DNA of 64,000 bases, taken from the NCBI RefSeq assembly GCF_014650555.1, contig NZ_BMVE01000002.1:434001-498000 (forward strand), given 5' to 3'. Source of the stretch: Streptomyces goshikiensis. GTDB lineage: Bacteria > Actinomycetota > Actinomycetes > Streptomycetales > Streptomycetaceae. The notes under the pieces are model-generated. The model saw nothing but the letters and a program-made list of their open reading frames with translations, had not been told where the DNA came from and ran no database searches. The position numbers were made by a program, and so were the translations under genes. Numbering within the stretch: position 1 is the stretch's first letter; each line of letters opens with the position of its first letter. Positions 54,246-64,000 of the stretch are shown piece after piece.

Positions 54246-55589
54246 GTGGCCGACGTGGCTGTGGAACTGGTACTGCGCTCGACGCGCGTCATCACCCCCG
54301 GGGGGACGCGCGCCGCCTCGGTGGCCGTCGCCGCCGGGAAGATCACGGCGGTGCTCGCCCACGACGCCGAGGTGCCGGCCGGAGCGCGGCTGGAGGACTT
54401 CGGCGACGACGTCCTGCTCCCCGGCCTGGTCGACACCCACGTCCACGTGAACGACCCGGGCCGCACCGAGTGGGAGGGCTTCTGGACGGCCACCCGCGCC
54501 GCCGCGGCCGGAGGCATCACCACGATCCTCGACATGCCCCTCAACTCCCTGCCGCCGACCACCACGGTGGACCACCTGCGCATCAAGCAGGACGTCGCCC
54601 GCGCCAAGGCGCACGTGGACGTGGGCTTCTGGGGCGGTGCGCTGCCGGACAACGTCAAGGACCTGCGCCCGCTGCACGACGCCGGCGTCTACGGCTTCAA
54701 GTGCTTCCTGTCGCCGTCCGGCGTGGAGGAGTTCCCGCAGCTCGACCAGGAGCGGCTGGCCACCTCCCTCGCCGAGATCACCGGCTTCGGCGGCCTGCTG
54801 ATCGTGCACGCCGAGGACCCGCACCACCTGGAGTCCGCGCCGCAGAACCCGGGCCCCAAGTACGCCGACTTCCTGGCCTCCCGCCCCAGGGACGCCGAGA
54901 ACACCGCGATCCAGAACCTGATCGACCAGGCCCGGCGGCTGAACGCCCGCGTCCACGTCCTGCACCTGTCGTCCTCCGACGCGCTGCCGCTGATCGCCGC
55001 CGCCAAGGCCGAGGGCGTGCGGATCACCGTCGAGTCCTGCCCGCACTTCCTCACCCTGACCGCCGAGGAAGTCCCGGACGGCGCAACCGAGTTCAAGTGC
55101 TGCCCGCCCATCCGCGAGGCCGCGAACCAGGACCTCCTGTGGGACGCGCTCGCCGACGGCACCATCGACTGCGTCGTCTCCGACCACTCGCCCTCCACCG
55201 CGGACCTCAAGACCGGCGACTTCGCCACCGCGTGGGGCGGCATCTCCTCCCTCCAGCTGGGGCTCCCCGCGATCTGGACCGAGGCCAGGCGGCGCGGCCG
55301 CACCCTCGAAGACGTCGTCCGCTGGATGTCCGCCGCACCGGCCGCACTGGCCGGACTGGACGCCAAGGGCGCGATCGAGGCCGGCCGCGACGCCGACTTC
55401 GCCGTCCTCGCCCCCGATGAGACCTTCACCGTGGACCCCGCCGAGCTGCACCACCGCAACCAGGTCACGGCGTACGCGGGCAAGACCCTGTACGGCGTCG
55501 TGAAGTCCACCTGGCTGCGCGGTACCCGGATCGCCGACCACGGCACCCCGACCGAGCCCACCGGCCGACTCCTTGAAAGGCAGAACTGA
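54246..55589 (+). CDS. allB: Allantoinase
   Basis: 447 aa, a cyclic amidohydrolase. Metal ligands are in [19 protein letters not shown]; the carboxylated Lys is in [11 protein letters not shown]; further His/Asp are in [18 protein letters not shown] and [13 protein letters not shown]. It hydrolyses allantoin to allantoate. GTG 54246 has GGGGAGG 5 nt upstream. It is 2 bp before the allantoicase GTG, so the two form an operon. Confidence 0.96.
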   Translation: MADVAVELVLRSTRVITPGGTRAASVAVAAGKITAVLAHDAEVPAGARLEDFGDDVLLPGLVDTHVHVNDPGRTEWEGFWTATRAAAAGGITTILDMPLNSLPPTTTVDHLRIKQDVARAKAHVDVGFWGGALPDNVKDLRPLHDAGVYGFKCFLSPSGVEEFPQLDQERLATSLAEITGFGGLLIVHAEDPHHLESAPQNPGPKYADFLASRPRDAENTAIQNLIDQARRLNARVHVLHLSSSDALPLIAAAKAEGVRITVESCPHFLTLTAEEVPDGATEFKCCPPIREAANQDLLWDALADGTIDCVVSDHSPSTADLKTGDFATAWGGISSLQLGLPAIWTEARRRGRTLEDVVRWMSAAPAALAGLDAKGAIEAGRDADFAVLAPDETFTVDPAELHHRNQVTAYAGKTLYGVVKSTWLRGTRIADHGTPTEPTGRLLERQN

Positions 55590-55591
55590 CA

Positions 55592-56704
55592 GTGGCGATC
55601 GAATCCTTCACCGGCAACGCGAACCCGTACGGAGGCGGCGACCCGTACGCCGACTACCGCACCGCCGAGTTCCCGTTCACCCAGTACGCGAACCTCGCCG
55701 ACCGTCAGCTCGGAGCCGGTGTCATCGCCGCCAACGACGAGTTCTTCGCCCAGCGCGAGAACCTGCTGATCTCCGAGGCCGCGCACTTCGACCCCGAGGA
55801 CTTCGGCCACAAGGGCAAGGTCATGGACGGCTGGGAGACCCGCCGCCGGCGCGGCGTCAGCGCCACGCAGCCCTGGCCGACCGCCGAGGACCACGACTGG
55901 GCCCTCGTACGCCTGGGCGCCCCCGGCGTCATCCGCGGCATCGTCGTCGACACCGCCCACTTCCGCGGCAACATGCCGCAGGCCGTCTCCGTCGAGGGCG
56001 CCTCGGTCGAGGGCGCCCCGACGCCCGGGGAGCTCCTCGGCGAGGACGTGAAGTGGACGACCCTCGTCCCGCGCACCCCCGTCGGCGGCCACGCGGCCAA
56101 CGGCTTCGAGGTCACCGCCGAGCAGCGGTTCACGCACCTGCGCGTCAACCAGCACCCCGACGGCGGGATCGCCCGCCTGCGGGTCTACGGCGAGGTGCTG
56201 CCCGACCCGAAGTGGCTCGCCGCGCTCGGCTCGTTCGACGTGGTCGCGCTGGAGAACGGCGGCGCCGTCCAGGACGCGTCCAACCGCTTCTACTCCCCGC
56301 CGACCAACACCATCAACCCGGGCCGCTCCCGCAAGATGGACGACGGCTGGGAGACCGCGCGCCGCCGTGACAACGGCAACGACTGGATCCGCTACCAGCT
56401 CGTCGCCGAGTCGGCGGTCCGCGCCGTCGAGATCGACACCGCGTACCTCAAGGGCAACTCGGCCGGCTGGGCCTCGCTGTCCGTCAAGACCGGCGAGGAC
56501 GGCGAGTGGCGGGAGTTCCTGCCGCGGACCCGCCTGCAGCCCGACACCAACCACCGCTTCGTACTGGACGCCCCGGCGGTCGGCACGCACGTACGGATCG
56601 ACATCTTCCCGGACGGCGGCTTCTCCCGCCTGCGGCTGTTCGGCTCGCTGACGGAGACCGGCGCGGCCGCGCTCGCCGCCCGCCACCAGGAGCTGGGCGG
56701 CTGA
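55592..56704 (+). CDS. alc: Allantoicase
   Basis: 370 aa with the internal duplication of the family. Repeat 1 has KVMDGWETRRRRG ... VDTAHFRGNMP ... FTHLRVNQHPDGGIARLRVYG. Repeat 2 has RKMDDGWETARRRDNGNDW ... IDTAYLKGNSAGW ... HVRIDIFPDGGFSRLRLFG. It converts allantoate to urea and ureidoglycolate. GTG start with AAGG about 10 nt upstream in the allB end. Followed by a terminator; no ureidoglycolate lyase gene is attached. Confidence 0.96.
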   Translation: MAIESFTGNANPYGGGDPYADYRTAEFPFTQYANLADRQLGAGVIAANDEFFAQRENLLISEAAHFDPEDFGHKGKVMDGWETRRRRGVSATQPWPTAEDHDWALVRLGAPGVIRGIVVDTAHFRGNMPQAVSVEGASVEGAPTPGELLGEDVKWTTLVPRTPVGGHAANGFEVTAEQRFTHLRVNQHPDGGIARLRVYGEVLPDPKWLAALGSFDVVALENGGAVQDASNRFYSPPTNTINPGRSRKMDDGWETARRRDNGNDWIRYQLVAESAVRAVEIDTAYLKGNSAGWASLSVKTGEDGEWREFLPRTRLQPDTNHRFVLDAPAVGTHVRIDIFPDGGFSRLRLFGSLTETGAAALAARHQELGG

Positions 56705-56724
56705 CGCCACCCCTCCCGCCGACC

Positions 56725-56750
56725 GCCCCGGGGGCCGACACCCCCGGGGC
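56725..56750 (+). terminator. Hairpin terminator after allantoicase
   Basis: GCCCCGGGGG (56725-56734) pairs with CCCCCGGGGC (56741-56750) around CCGACA, followed by a short T/C tract. Confidence 0.8.
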
Positions 56751-56883
56751 TCTCGTGCGTCCGGGGCCGCCGGCCGGAATCCGGCACGGCGTTCGCGCGC
56801 CTCACCGATGAGTTCCGGGCGGGCGGGGAGTCTGAACCGGTGCAGGACGACACGGAGCGACTTGGATCGAGGAGCGCAGAGCC

Positions 56884-57504
56884 ATGGGCAAGCTGACCGT
56901 CACCACCTTCGTCACGCTCGACGGAGTGATGCAGGCCCCCGGCGGGCCCGAGGAGGACCCCAGCGGCGGCTTCGAGTACGGCGGCTGGCAGGCGCCGTAC
57001 GGGGACGAGGAGACGGGCGAGTTCATCCTCGACGTCTTCGGCCGGGCGGAGGCGTTCCTGCTGGGGCGCCGGACGTACGAGATCTTCGCGGGGTACTGGC
57101 CGCAGCACGACGACCCGGCCAACCCGGTCGCGAGCAGGCTGAACCGGCTGCCGAAGTACGTGGCGACGGCGTCCCTGAAGGAACCGGCCGAGTGGGAGGC
57201 GACGACGTTCGTCGACGGGGAGCACCTGCAGTCGGAGATCGTACGGATCAAGGACGCGATGGCGGGGGAGCTTCAGGTCTGGGGCAGCGGCGCGCTGGCG
57301 CAGTGGCTGCTGGCGCGGGACCTGGTGGAGGAGCTGAACCTGCTGGTGTACCCGGTGTTCCTGGGGGCGGGACGCAAGCTCTTCCCGACCGGCGGCCTGC
57401 CGACGGCCTGCGAGGTGCTGACCTCGCGCACCACGGCGTCGGGCACCTCGATCCACACCTACCGCCCGTCGGGCCGCGCCACGTTCGGCACGGTCGGCGA
57501 CTAG
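56884..57504 (+). CDS. DHFR/RibD-C-family reductase
   Basis: 206 aa. LTVTTFVTLDGVMQAPGGPEED at the start, FLLGRRTYEIFAGYWP, KYVATASLKEPAEW, LQVWGSGALAQWLLARDLVEELNLLVYPVFLGAGRKLF are the pattern of the YwjB/RibD C-terminal reductase family related to dihydrofolate reductase. It probably binds NADPH; the substrate is unknown. Single gene. GGAGCGCAGAGCC precedes the ATG. Confidence 0.9.
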   Translation: MGKLTVTTFVTLDGVMQAPGGPEEDPSGGFEYGGWQAPYGDEETGEFILDVFGRAEAFLLGRRTYEIFAGYWPQHDDPANPVASRLNRLPKYVATASLKEPAEWEATTFVDGEHLQSEIVRIKDAMAGELQVWGSGALAQWLLARDLVEELNLLVYPVFLGAGRKLFPTGGLPTACEVLTSRTTASGTSIHTYRPSGRATFGTVGD

Positions 57505-57653
57505 CCCCGGCGGAGCCGGAAGGTCCGGCCCCCCGCCCGGAGTCCGGCGCCGCAAAGGGGTCGCCCGGGCAAGATCGGGTCCGGTAGCTTGGCCGGGCAC
57601 GTGTGCGAGCCGCCGGAGTCTCCACTGCCGCCCCGCACCCGATGGAGACCCCC

Positions 57654-58574
57654 GTGAGCTCAGCCGCCCTCGCCGTGCCCGCCGCCGCGCCCCGCAGGGC
57701 GTGGGGCGCGGATCTGCCCGTCCTCGCCGTCGCCGTCGTATGGGGCGGCAGCTACCTCGCCGCCAAGGGCATCACGACCGCCCACACCGTCATCGCCGTG
57801 CTCGTCCTGCGGTTCGGGGTCGTGCTGCCGGTGCTGGCCGGCGCCGGGTGGCGGCGGCTGCGGGCGCTGAGCGCCCGGCAGCTGCGCGGCGGTGCCTTGC
57901 TCGGCCTGGTCCTCGGCGCGATCTTCATCCTGGAGACGTACGGCGTCGTCCACACCTCCGCCACCAACGCCGGGCTGATCATCAGCCTGACCATGATCTT
58001 CACCCCCCTCGCCGAGGCGGCCGTCCGCCGCACCCGGCCCTCCGCCGCCTTCCTCGGAGCCGCCGCCGTCTCCGTCGCCGGAGTCGTGCTCCTCACCCAG
58101 GGCGGCGGGTTCACCGTCCCCGGCGCGGGCGACCTGCTCATCCTCGGCGCCGCCCTCGCCCGTACCCTCAACGTGCTGCTGACCGCGCGGATCGAGGCCG
58201 TCCAGGACGCCGACTCCCTCTCCCTCACCACCGTCCAGCTCGGCGGCGCGCTCGCGGTGTTCGCCGTACTGGCCGCCCTGCCCGGCACCGGTGAGAACCC
58301 CTGGTCCGTCGCGGCCGGGTTCGGCCCCGCCGAATGGGCCGGGCTCGCCTTCCTCGCCGTCTTCTGCACCCTCTTCGCCTTCTTCGTGCAGATGTGGGCC
58401 GTCCGCCGCACCTCGCCCTCCCGCGTCAGCCTCCTCCTCGGCACCGAACCCCTCTGGGCGGCCGCCGCCGGCATCGCGATCGGCGGCGAACACCTCGGCC
58501 CCGCGGGCCTCGCGGGCGCCGCACTGGTGCTCGCCGGAACGGCCTGGGGCCGCCGCGCGGCCGGCCCGTCCTGA
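57654..58574 (+). CDS. EamA-family (DMT) transporter
   Basis: 306 aa with ten predicted TM helices in two EamA repeats. Repeat 1 includes AVVWGGSYLAAKG, VLVLRFGVVLPVLAGA, THTSATNAGLIISLTMIFTPL; repeat 2 includes PAEWAGLAFLAVFCTLFAFFVQMWAV and SPSRVSLLLGTEPLWAAAAGIAIGGE. It likely exports metabolites or amino acids. GTG 57654 is preferred (GGAG 9 nt upstream); ATG 57642 is in frame without a ribosome site. Confidence 0.9.
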   Translation: MSSAALAVPAAAPRRAWGADLPVLAVAVVWGGSYLAAKGITTAHTVIAVLVLRFGVVLPVLAGAGWRRLRALSARQLRGGALLGLVLGAIFILETYGVVHTSATNAGLIISLTMIFTPLAEAAVRRTRPSAAFLGAAAVSVAGVVLLTQGGGFTVPGAGDLLILGAALARTLNVLLTARIEAVQDADSLSLTTVQLGGALAVFAVLAALPGTGENPWSVAAGFGPAEWAGLAFLAVFCTLFAFFVQMWAVRRTSPSRVSLLLGTEPLWAAAAGIAIGGEHLGPAGLAGAALVLAGTAWGRRAAGPS

Positions 58575-58644
58575 CGGTCCGGCCCCTCCTGATTGTCCGG
58601 AAGTGGCCGGGTGCCGGTGTGAACCCCGGTCGTACTGTGGGCCA

Positions 58645-59835
58645 ATGCCTGTAGTGGACATCAGCACGAACGCCGAGGACTTCCAAGCCGACCCGTACTC
58701 CTTCTACGCGCGCCTGCGCGCCACGGGCCCCGTCCACCTCATCGCCGCCCCGTCCCCGGAGTACGAGCCGAGCTGGCTCGTCGTCGGCCACGAAGAGGCC
58801 CGCACCGCCCTGAACCACCCCGACCTGTCGAAGGACTGGCGCAATTCGGACTGGTTCCTGTCCGCCCTCGCCACCCCCGCCAACGCGAACATGCTGGAGT
58901 CCGACCCGCCCCAGCACACCCGGCTGCGCCGCCTGGTCGCCCGCGAGTTCACCGCCCGCCGCGTCGAGGCGCTGCGCCCCCGCGTCGAGCAGATCACCCA
59001 CGAGCTGCTCGACGCGATGGCCGCCCGCCCGGAGCGCACCGCCGACCTGATCGAGGCCCTCGCGTTCCCGCTGCCGATGACCGTCATCTGCGAGCTCCTC
59101 GGCGTCCCCGACCTCGACCGCGAGCGCTTCCGGTACTGGTCGAGCGAGGTGGTGGCGCCGACCGCCCCGGGCCCGGACAACACCCCGCACCGCGAGCTCG
59201 GCGCCTACCTCGGCGAGCTCGTCGAGGCCAAGGCCAAGAGCCCGGGCGAGGACCTCCTCAGCGCCCTGATCCGCACCCGCGACGAGGACGGCGACTCGCT
59301 CTCGCCCGACGAGCTGATCGGGATGGCCTTCCTGCTGCTGATCGCGGGCCACGAGACCACCGTCAACCTCATCTCGAACGGCGTCCGCGCCCTGCTCGCG
59401 CACCCGGAGCAGCTCGCCGACCTGCGCGCCGACTACGACGGTCTGCTCGGCGGGGCCGTCGAGGAGATGCTCCGCTACGACGGCCCGGTGCAGAACGCGA
59501 CCTTCCGCTACGCCCGCGTGGACGTGGAGATCGGCGGCGCCGCCATCCCGGCCGGCGCCACCGTCCTGGTCTCCCTGGCCGCCGCCGACCGCGACCCCGC
59601 ACGGTTCGCGGAGCCCGACCGGTTCGACATCCGGCGCGCCGCGCAGGGCCACCTCGCCTTCGGGCACGGCCTGCACTTCTGCATCGGCGCCCCGCTGGCC
59701 CGGATGGAGGGCCACATCGCGGTCCGGGCCCTGCTGGAACGTTTCCCCGACCTGGCCGAGAACCCCGACGGCCCGCCGATCTGGCTCCCGGGCAGCCTGA
59801 TGCGGGGCGTGAGCCGCCTCCCGGTGCGCTGGTAG
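58645..59835 (+). CDS. Cytochrome P450
   Basis: 396 aa, bacterial class I type. The I-helix is LLLIAGHETTVNLI, the K-helix ExxR is EEMLRYDGP, and the heme-binding loop is FGHGLHFCIGAPLAR with the thiolate Cys. N-terminal features DPYSFYARLRATGPVH and LESDPPQHTRLRRLVAREFTARR are standard. A monooxygenase needing ferredoxin and reductase, neither encoded next to it. No biosynthetic partner is adjacent, so the substrate is open. Confidence 0.94.
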   Translation: MPVVDISTNAEDFQADPYSFYARLRATGPVHLIAAPSPEYEPSWLVVGHEEARTALNHPDLSKDWRNSDWFLSALATPANANMLESDPPQHTRLRRLVAREFTARRVEALRPRVEQITHELLDAMAARPERTADLIEALAFPLPMTVICELLGVPDLDRERFRYWSSEVVAPTAPGPDNTPHRELGAYLGELVEAKAKSPGEDLLSALIRTRDEDGDSLSPDELIGMAFLLLIAGHETTVNLISNGVRALLAHPEQLADLRADYDGLLGGAVEEMLRYDGPVQNATFRYARVDVEIGGAAIPAGATVLVSLAAADRDPARFAEPDRFDIRRAAQGHLAFGHGLHFCIGAPLARMEGHIAVRALLERFPDLAENPDGPPIWLPGSLMRGVSRLPVRW

Positions 59836-59889
59836 CCCACCCGGATGCCACCCCGAGCAGCGACGGGACCAGCGCCCGGACCGACCGGA

Positions 59890-60921
59890 TCAGCCGCCCG
59901 GCAGGTCCGGCAGGTCCGGCAGGTCCGGGAGCTCCGTCAGCCGCACCCGGCGTCCCTCCCGCCGCGACAGCTCGCACGCCTCGGCCACGCGCAGCGCCGC
60001 CAGGGCCTCCCGGCCGTCGCAGGGGTTGGCGCCCTCGCCGCGCACCAGCCGTACGAAGGCCGCCAGCTCCGCCTCGTAGGCGGGGGCGAACCTCTCCAGG
60101 AACCCCGTCCACGGCTTGCTCGCCGGGGGCGGGCCCTGCGGCTCCGTCGAGGCGATCGGCGTACGGTCGTCCAGCCCGGCGGAGACCTGGTCCAGCTCCC
60201 CGGCCAGCTCCATCCGTACGTCGTACCCGGCGCCATTGCACCGCGTACCGGTACTGGTCACCAGCGTTCCGTCGTCCAGCAGCAGCAGGGCCGCGCCGGT
60301 GTCGATGTCGCCCGTCTCCCGGAACCGCACCGCACCGGCGTCCGACCCGGCCGCGTACACCTCGGTCACCTCGTGCCCGGTCACCCAGCGGACCATGTCG
60401 AAGTCGTGCACCAGACAGTCCCGGAACAGTCCCCCGGAGGTCCTCAGGTACTCGGCCGGCGGCGGCGCCGGATCGGCCGTCATCGTCCGTACGGTGTGCA
60501 GCCGCCCCAGCGCGCCCGAGCGGACCAGCTCGCGCGCCGTCCGGTAGCCCGCGTCGAAGCGCCGCATGAAGCCCACCTGGAGCACCCCGCCGCGGGCGCT
60601 CACCTCGCGCAGCACGGCCAGGCTCCGGCCCAGATCCGTGGCCAGCGGCTTCTCGCAGAACACCGGCAGCCCGCCCCGTACCGCCCGGACGACCAGCTCG
60701 GCGTGCCCCTCGGTGGCGCAGGAGACGACCACCGCGTCCACGCCCCAGGTGAAGACCTGCTCCACGGACGGGGCGGCCGTGGCCCCGAGCCGGTCCGCGA
60801 GCCGCGCCGCCCGCGCCGGGTCGGCGTCGGCGAGCAGCAGCGAGCCGGCGTCCTGATTGCGGGCCAGTGCCGCCGCGTGGAACGAGCCGATCCGGCCAGT
60901 TCCGATGAGCCCGATGCGCAT
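59890..60921 (-). CDS. Gfo/Idh/MocA oxidoreductase, inositol 2-dehydrogenase-like
   Basis: 343 aa. The Rossmann motif is RIGLIGTGRIGSFHAAAL at the start, EKPLATD is the conserved catalytic-Lys motif, and VHDFDMVRWVTGHE holds the Asp/His pair of the active site. The closest pattern is myo-inositol 2-dehydrogenase (IolG). The C-terminus ends in LPDLPDLPDLPGG from a 9-bp repeat. It is divergent from a sugar ABC importer, suggesting oxidation of the imported sugar or cyclitol. Confidence 0.85.
   Translation of the reverse strand: MRIGLIGTGRIGSFHAAALARNQDAGSLLLADADPARAARLADRLGATAAPSVEQVFTWGVDAVVVSCATEGHAELVVRAVRGGLPVFCEKPLATDLGRSLAVLREVSARGGVLQVGFMRRFDAGYRTARELVRSGALGRLHTVRTMTADPAPPPAEYLRTSGGLFRDCLVHDFDMVRWVTGHEVTEVYAAGSDAGAVRFRETGDIDTGAALLLLDDGTLVTSTGTRCNGAGYDVRMELAGELDQVSAGLDDRTPIASTEPQGPPPASKPWTGFLERFAPAYEAELAAFVRLVRGEGANPCDGREALAALRVAEACELSRREGRRVRLTELPDLPDLPDLPGG
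59899..59928. repeat. 9-bp tandem repeat at the dehydrogenase 3' end
   Basis: The plus-strand unit GGCAGGTCC repeats three times and then decays, encoding the Leu-Pro-Asp repeats on the minus strand. Small in-frame expansion of a C-terminal tail. Confidence 0.75.
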
Positions 60922-61093
60922 GCACTCAACCTGGCCCCGTCCGGGGGGCCTGTCAATCGGCCCGGCCGCGCCGCGCCCGCCGCGTCGCCCCCGATGAGCT
61001 CCTACGGTCCCCTGTGGCGGATACTGGGCGGCTGGAACCGGAATGACCGCTTTGACATCAGTGACACGTACAACGAGGGAAGGGCACGGCGAC

Positions 61094-62104
61094 GTGGCTA
61101 GGGTTCGGACAGGGGTGCGCGTCGTCGGCGTCGTGCTCGCGGCGGTACTGGGAGCCTCCCTCGCGGGATGCAGCAGTACGGGCGGCAAGCGTGCCGAGGA
61201 GCGGGCGAAGGCCGCCGAGGCGGGCCGGCCCGCCGTGTCCACCCCGCGCTGGACCTTCGCGATGGTCACGCACGCGGGTGACGGGGACACCTTCTGGGAC
61301 ATCGTGCAGAAGGGCGCCAAGGAGGCCGCGGCGAAGGACAACATCAAGTTCGTCTACGCCCACGACGACCAGGCACAGCAGCAGGCCCAGTTCGTCCAGA
61401 ACGCCATCGACCAGAAGGTCGACGGCATCGTCGTGAGCCTCGCCAAGCCCGAGGCCCTCAAGGACGTCATCGCCAAGGCCGTCAAGGCCGGCATCCCGGT
61501 GGTCACGGTCAACTCCGGATCCGCCCAGTCCGCCGAGTACGGCGCGCTCACCCACATCGGCCAGGACGAGGAGATCGCCGGCGAGGCGGTCGGCACCGAG
61601 CTGACCAAGCGGGGCAAGAAGAGGGCCGTCTGCGTCCTGCACGAGCAGGGCAACGTCGGGCACGAGCAGCGCTGCGCCGGGGCGAAGAAGACCTTCGGCG
61701 GGACCATGGAGAACCTGTACGTCGAGGGCACCAACATGCCCTCGGTCCAGGCGGCCATCCAGGCGAAGCTCCAGGCCGACCCCTCCGTCGACTCGATCGT
61801 CACCCTCGGCGCCCCGTTCGCCCCCACCGCCGTCAAGGCGAAGGACGCGGCGGGCAGCAAGGCCGAGGTGGACACCTTCGACCTCAACGAGTCCGTGGCC
61901 CGCGACCTGAAGTCCGGCGCCCTCGGTTTCGCCGTCGACCAGCAGCCGTACCTCCAGGGCTACGAGGCCATCGACCTGCTCTGGCTCTACCGCTACAACC
62001 TGAACTCGCTCGGCGGCGGCCGCCCGGTGCTCACCGGACCGCAGATCGTCACGGCCGCCGAGGCCGCCAAGCTGGAGGAGTTCATCAAGCGGGGCAGCCG
62101 ATGA
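61094..62104 (+). CDS. Sugar ABC transporter substrate-binding lipoprotein
   Basis: 336 aa. The lipoprotein signal is [19 protein letters not shown] with lipidated Cys in LAGC. The mature part is a periplasmic-binding-protein fold of the ribose/xylose type: [86 protein letters not shown] 61094 gives a normal-length signal peptide; GTG/ATG starts further up (61043) do not. It overlaps the permease start (ATGA). Divergent from the inositol dehydrogenase-like gene. Confidence 0.93.
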   Translation: MARVRTGVRVVGVVLAAVLGASLAGCSSTGGKRAEERAKAAEAGRPAVSTPRWTFAMVTHAGDGDTFWDIVQKGAKEAAAKDNIKFVYAHDDQAQQQAQFVQNAIDQKVDGIVVSLAKPEALKDVIAKAVKAGIPVVTVNSGSAQSAEYGALTHIGQDEEIAGEAVGTELTKRGKKRAVCVLHEQGNVGHEQRCAGAKKTFGGTMENLYVEGTNMPSVQAAIQAKLQADPSVDSIVTLGAPFAPTAVKAKDAAGSKAEVDTFDLNESVARDLKSGALGFAVDQQPYLQGYEAIDLLWLYRYNLNSLGGGRPVLTGPQIVTAAEAAKLEEFIKRGSR

Positions 62105-63134
62105 GCACGTCCGCCCCCGCCCCCGCGGACGAGCGGCTCGCCCCGACCTCGCTGCCGCGCCGCCTGCTCGGCCGCCCCGAGCTGGGCGCCGTCGTCGGCG
62201 CGGCCGCCGTGTTCGTCTTCTTCTCCTTCGCCGCGCCCAGCTTCCTGCAGGCCTCCAGCCTCAGCACGATCCTCTACTCGGCCTCCACCATCGGGATCAT
62301 GGCGGTCCCGGTCGCGCTGCTGATGATCGGCGGCGAGTTCGACCTCTCCGCCGGTGTCATGGTCACCACCTCGGCGCTGATCAGCTCGATGTTCAGCTAC
62401 CAGATGACCGCCAACGTCTGGGTCGGCGTCCTGGTGTCGCTGCTGGTCACCCTGGCCATCGGGTTCTTCAACGGGTTCATGCTGACCCGCACCAAGCTGC
62501 CCAGCTTCATCATCACGCTCGGCACCTTCCTGATGCTGACCGGCCTGAACCTCGGCTTCACCAAGCTGATCAGCGGCTCGGTCTCCACGAAGTCCATCGC
62601 CGACATGGAGGGCTTCTCCTCCGCGCGGGCCCTGTTCGCCTCGCAGTGGAACATCGGCTCGGTGACCCTCAAGGTGACCATCCTGTGGTGGTTCGCCCTG
62701 GTCGCCGTCGCCACCTGGATCCTGCTGCGCACCCGCGCCGGCAACTGGATCTTCGCCGTGGGCGGCGGCGCCGACGCGGCCCGCGCGACCGGCGTCCCGG
62801 TCGTGAAGACCCGTATCGGCCTCTACATGGGCGTCGCCCTGTGCGCCTGGATCTCCGGGCAGCACATCCTGTTCTCGTTCGACGTCGTCCAGTCGGGCGA
62901 GGGCGTCGGCAACGAGTTCCTGTACATCATCGCGGCCGTCATCGGCGGCTGTCTGATGACCGGCGGCTACGGCTCCGCCATCGGCTCGGCCGTGGGCGCC
63001 TTCATCTTCGGCATGACCAGCAACGGCATCGTCTACGCCCAGTGGAACCCGGACTGGTTCAAATTCTTCCTCGGTGCGATGCTGCTGCTGGCCACGCTGC
63101 TCAACGCCTGGGTACGCAAGCGGGCGGAGGCCAA

Positions 63135-63138
<4 letters not shown>
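62101..63138 (+). CDS. Sugar ABC transporter permease (RbsC/FrcC type)
   Basis: 345 aa, about nine to ten TM helices. [32 protein letters not shown] is the conserved RbsC-family loop. [18 protein letters not shown] and [15 protein letters not shown] follow, with the EAA-like contact region. The subunit pairs with itself in the membrane. Its stop overlaps the ATPase start (GTGA). Confidence 0.94.
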
Positions 63139-63962
<824 letters not shown>

Positions 63963-63978
63963 GGGACGACACGACTCG

Positions 63979-64000
63979 ATGAGCACGTACCGGGACTTCA
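63979..64000 (+). CDS. Start of a further gene, possibly ROK-family sugar kinase
   Basis: ATG at 63979 opens a frame reading MSTYRDF before the window ends. AGGG lies ~14 nt upstream, 16 bp after the ATPase stop. ROK-family kinases beside such importers often begin similarly, but seven codons cannot prove it. Confidence 0.4.

Overview
This 64 kb window is high-GC (about 72%) actinobacterial chromosome. GTG/TTG starts, four-base overlaps such as ATGA and GTGA, near-saturated G/C in third codon positions, SAV_2336-type and VMAP proteins, and a purine/allantoin catabolic locus laid out as in Streptomyces all point to Streptomyces or a close relative. Nothing looks like a complete phage or plasmid. 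No tRNA, rRNA or CRISPR array was recognised.

Layout. (1) 1-4958, minus strand: a three-gene overlapping operon encoding a VMAP-type protein, a MoxR-like AAA ATPase and a large vWA-like/NB-ARC STAND protein that runs off the left edge. This is the strongest candidate for a conflict or signalling system. (2) 4959-10,700: sparse, decayed DNA. It holds a FAD-linked oxidoreductase, a possible LacI-type helix-turn-helix remnant, a frameshifted Crp/Fnr regulator behind an RBS-sequestering hairpin, a truncated tyrosine-recombinase remnant, an orphan zinc-finger/TM/coiled-coil protein and a broken 2H phosphoesterase. It reads as the scar of an integrated element. (3) 10.7-16.5 kb: CorA, an AlkZ-like glycosylase, an acyl-CoA synthetase, a glutathione peroxidase and a zinc-ribbon/PDDEXK-like protein. 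(4) 16.6-56.7 kb: purine catabolism interleaved with other genes: glyoxylate carboligase, catalase, tartronate semialdehyde reductase, hydroxypyruvate isomerase, uraD-uraH-uricase, 8-oxoguanine deaminase, purine permease, malate synthase, an IclR regulator (AllR-like), allantoinase and allantoicase. Between these lie an agmatine-to-putrescine operon, two NarL-type two-component systems, a MacB/FtsX-type ABC exporter, a MocR regulator and a membrane-anchored NTPase/WD40 protein. (5) 56.9-64 kb: a DHFR-like reductase, an EamA transporter, a P450, and a divergent Gfo/Idh/MocA dehydrogenase facing a sugar ABC importer and the start of a further gene.

How it works together. Urate is oxidised (uricase, uraH, uraD) to allantoin. 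Allantoinase and allantoicase then yield ureidoglycolate, whose glyoxylate enters either tartronate semialdehyde (gcl, hyi, glxR) or malate (aceB). Catalase removes the peroxide made by uricase. Two promoter motifs tie the dispersed genes together. One is a TTCCG-N5-CGGAA box, usually in pairs 21 bp apart at the transcription start of gcl, hyi, katA, aceB and allB; it is the likely target of the IclR protein at 53117-53920. The other is a TCAACA-N3-TGTTGA palindrome on or beside the -35 of katA, uraD and aceB, with a copy before allB; its regulator is unknown. Xanthine dehydrogenase, ureidoglycolate lyase and glycerate kinase are not in the window.
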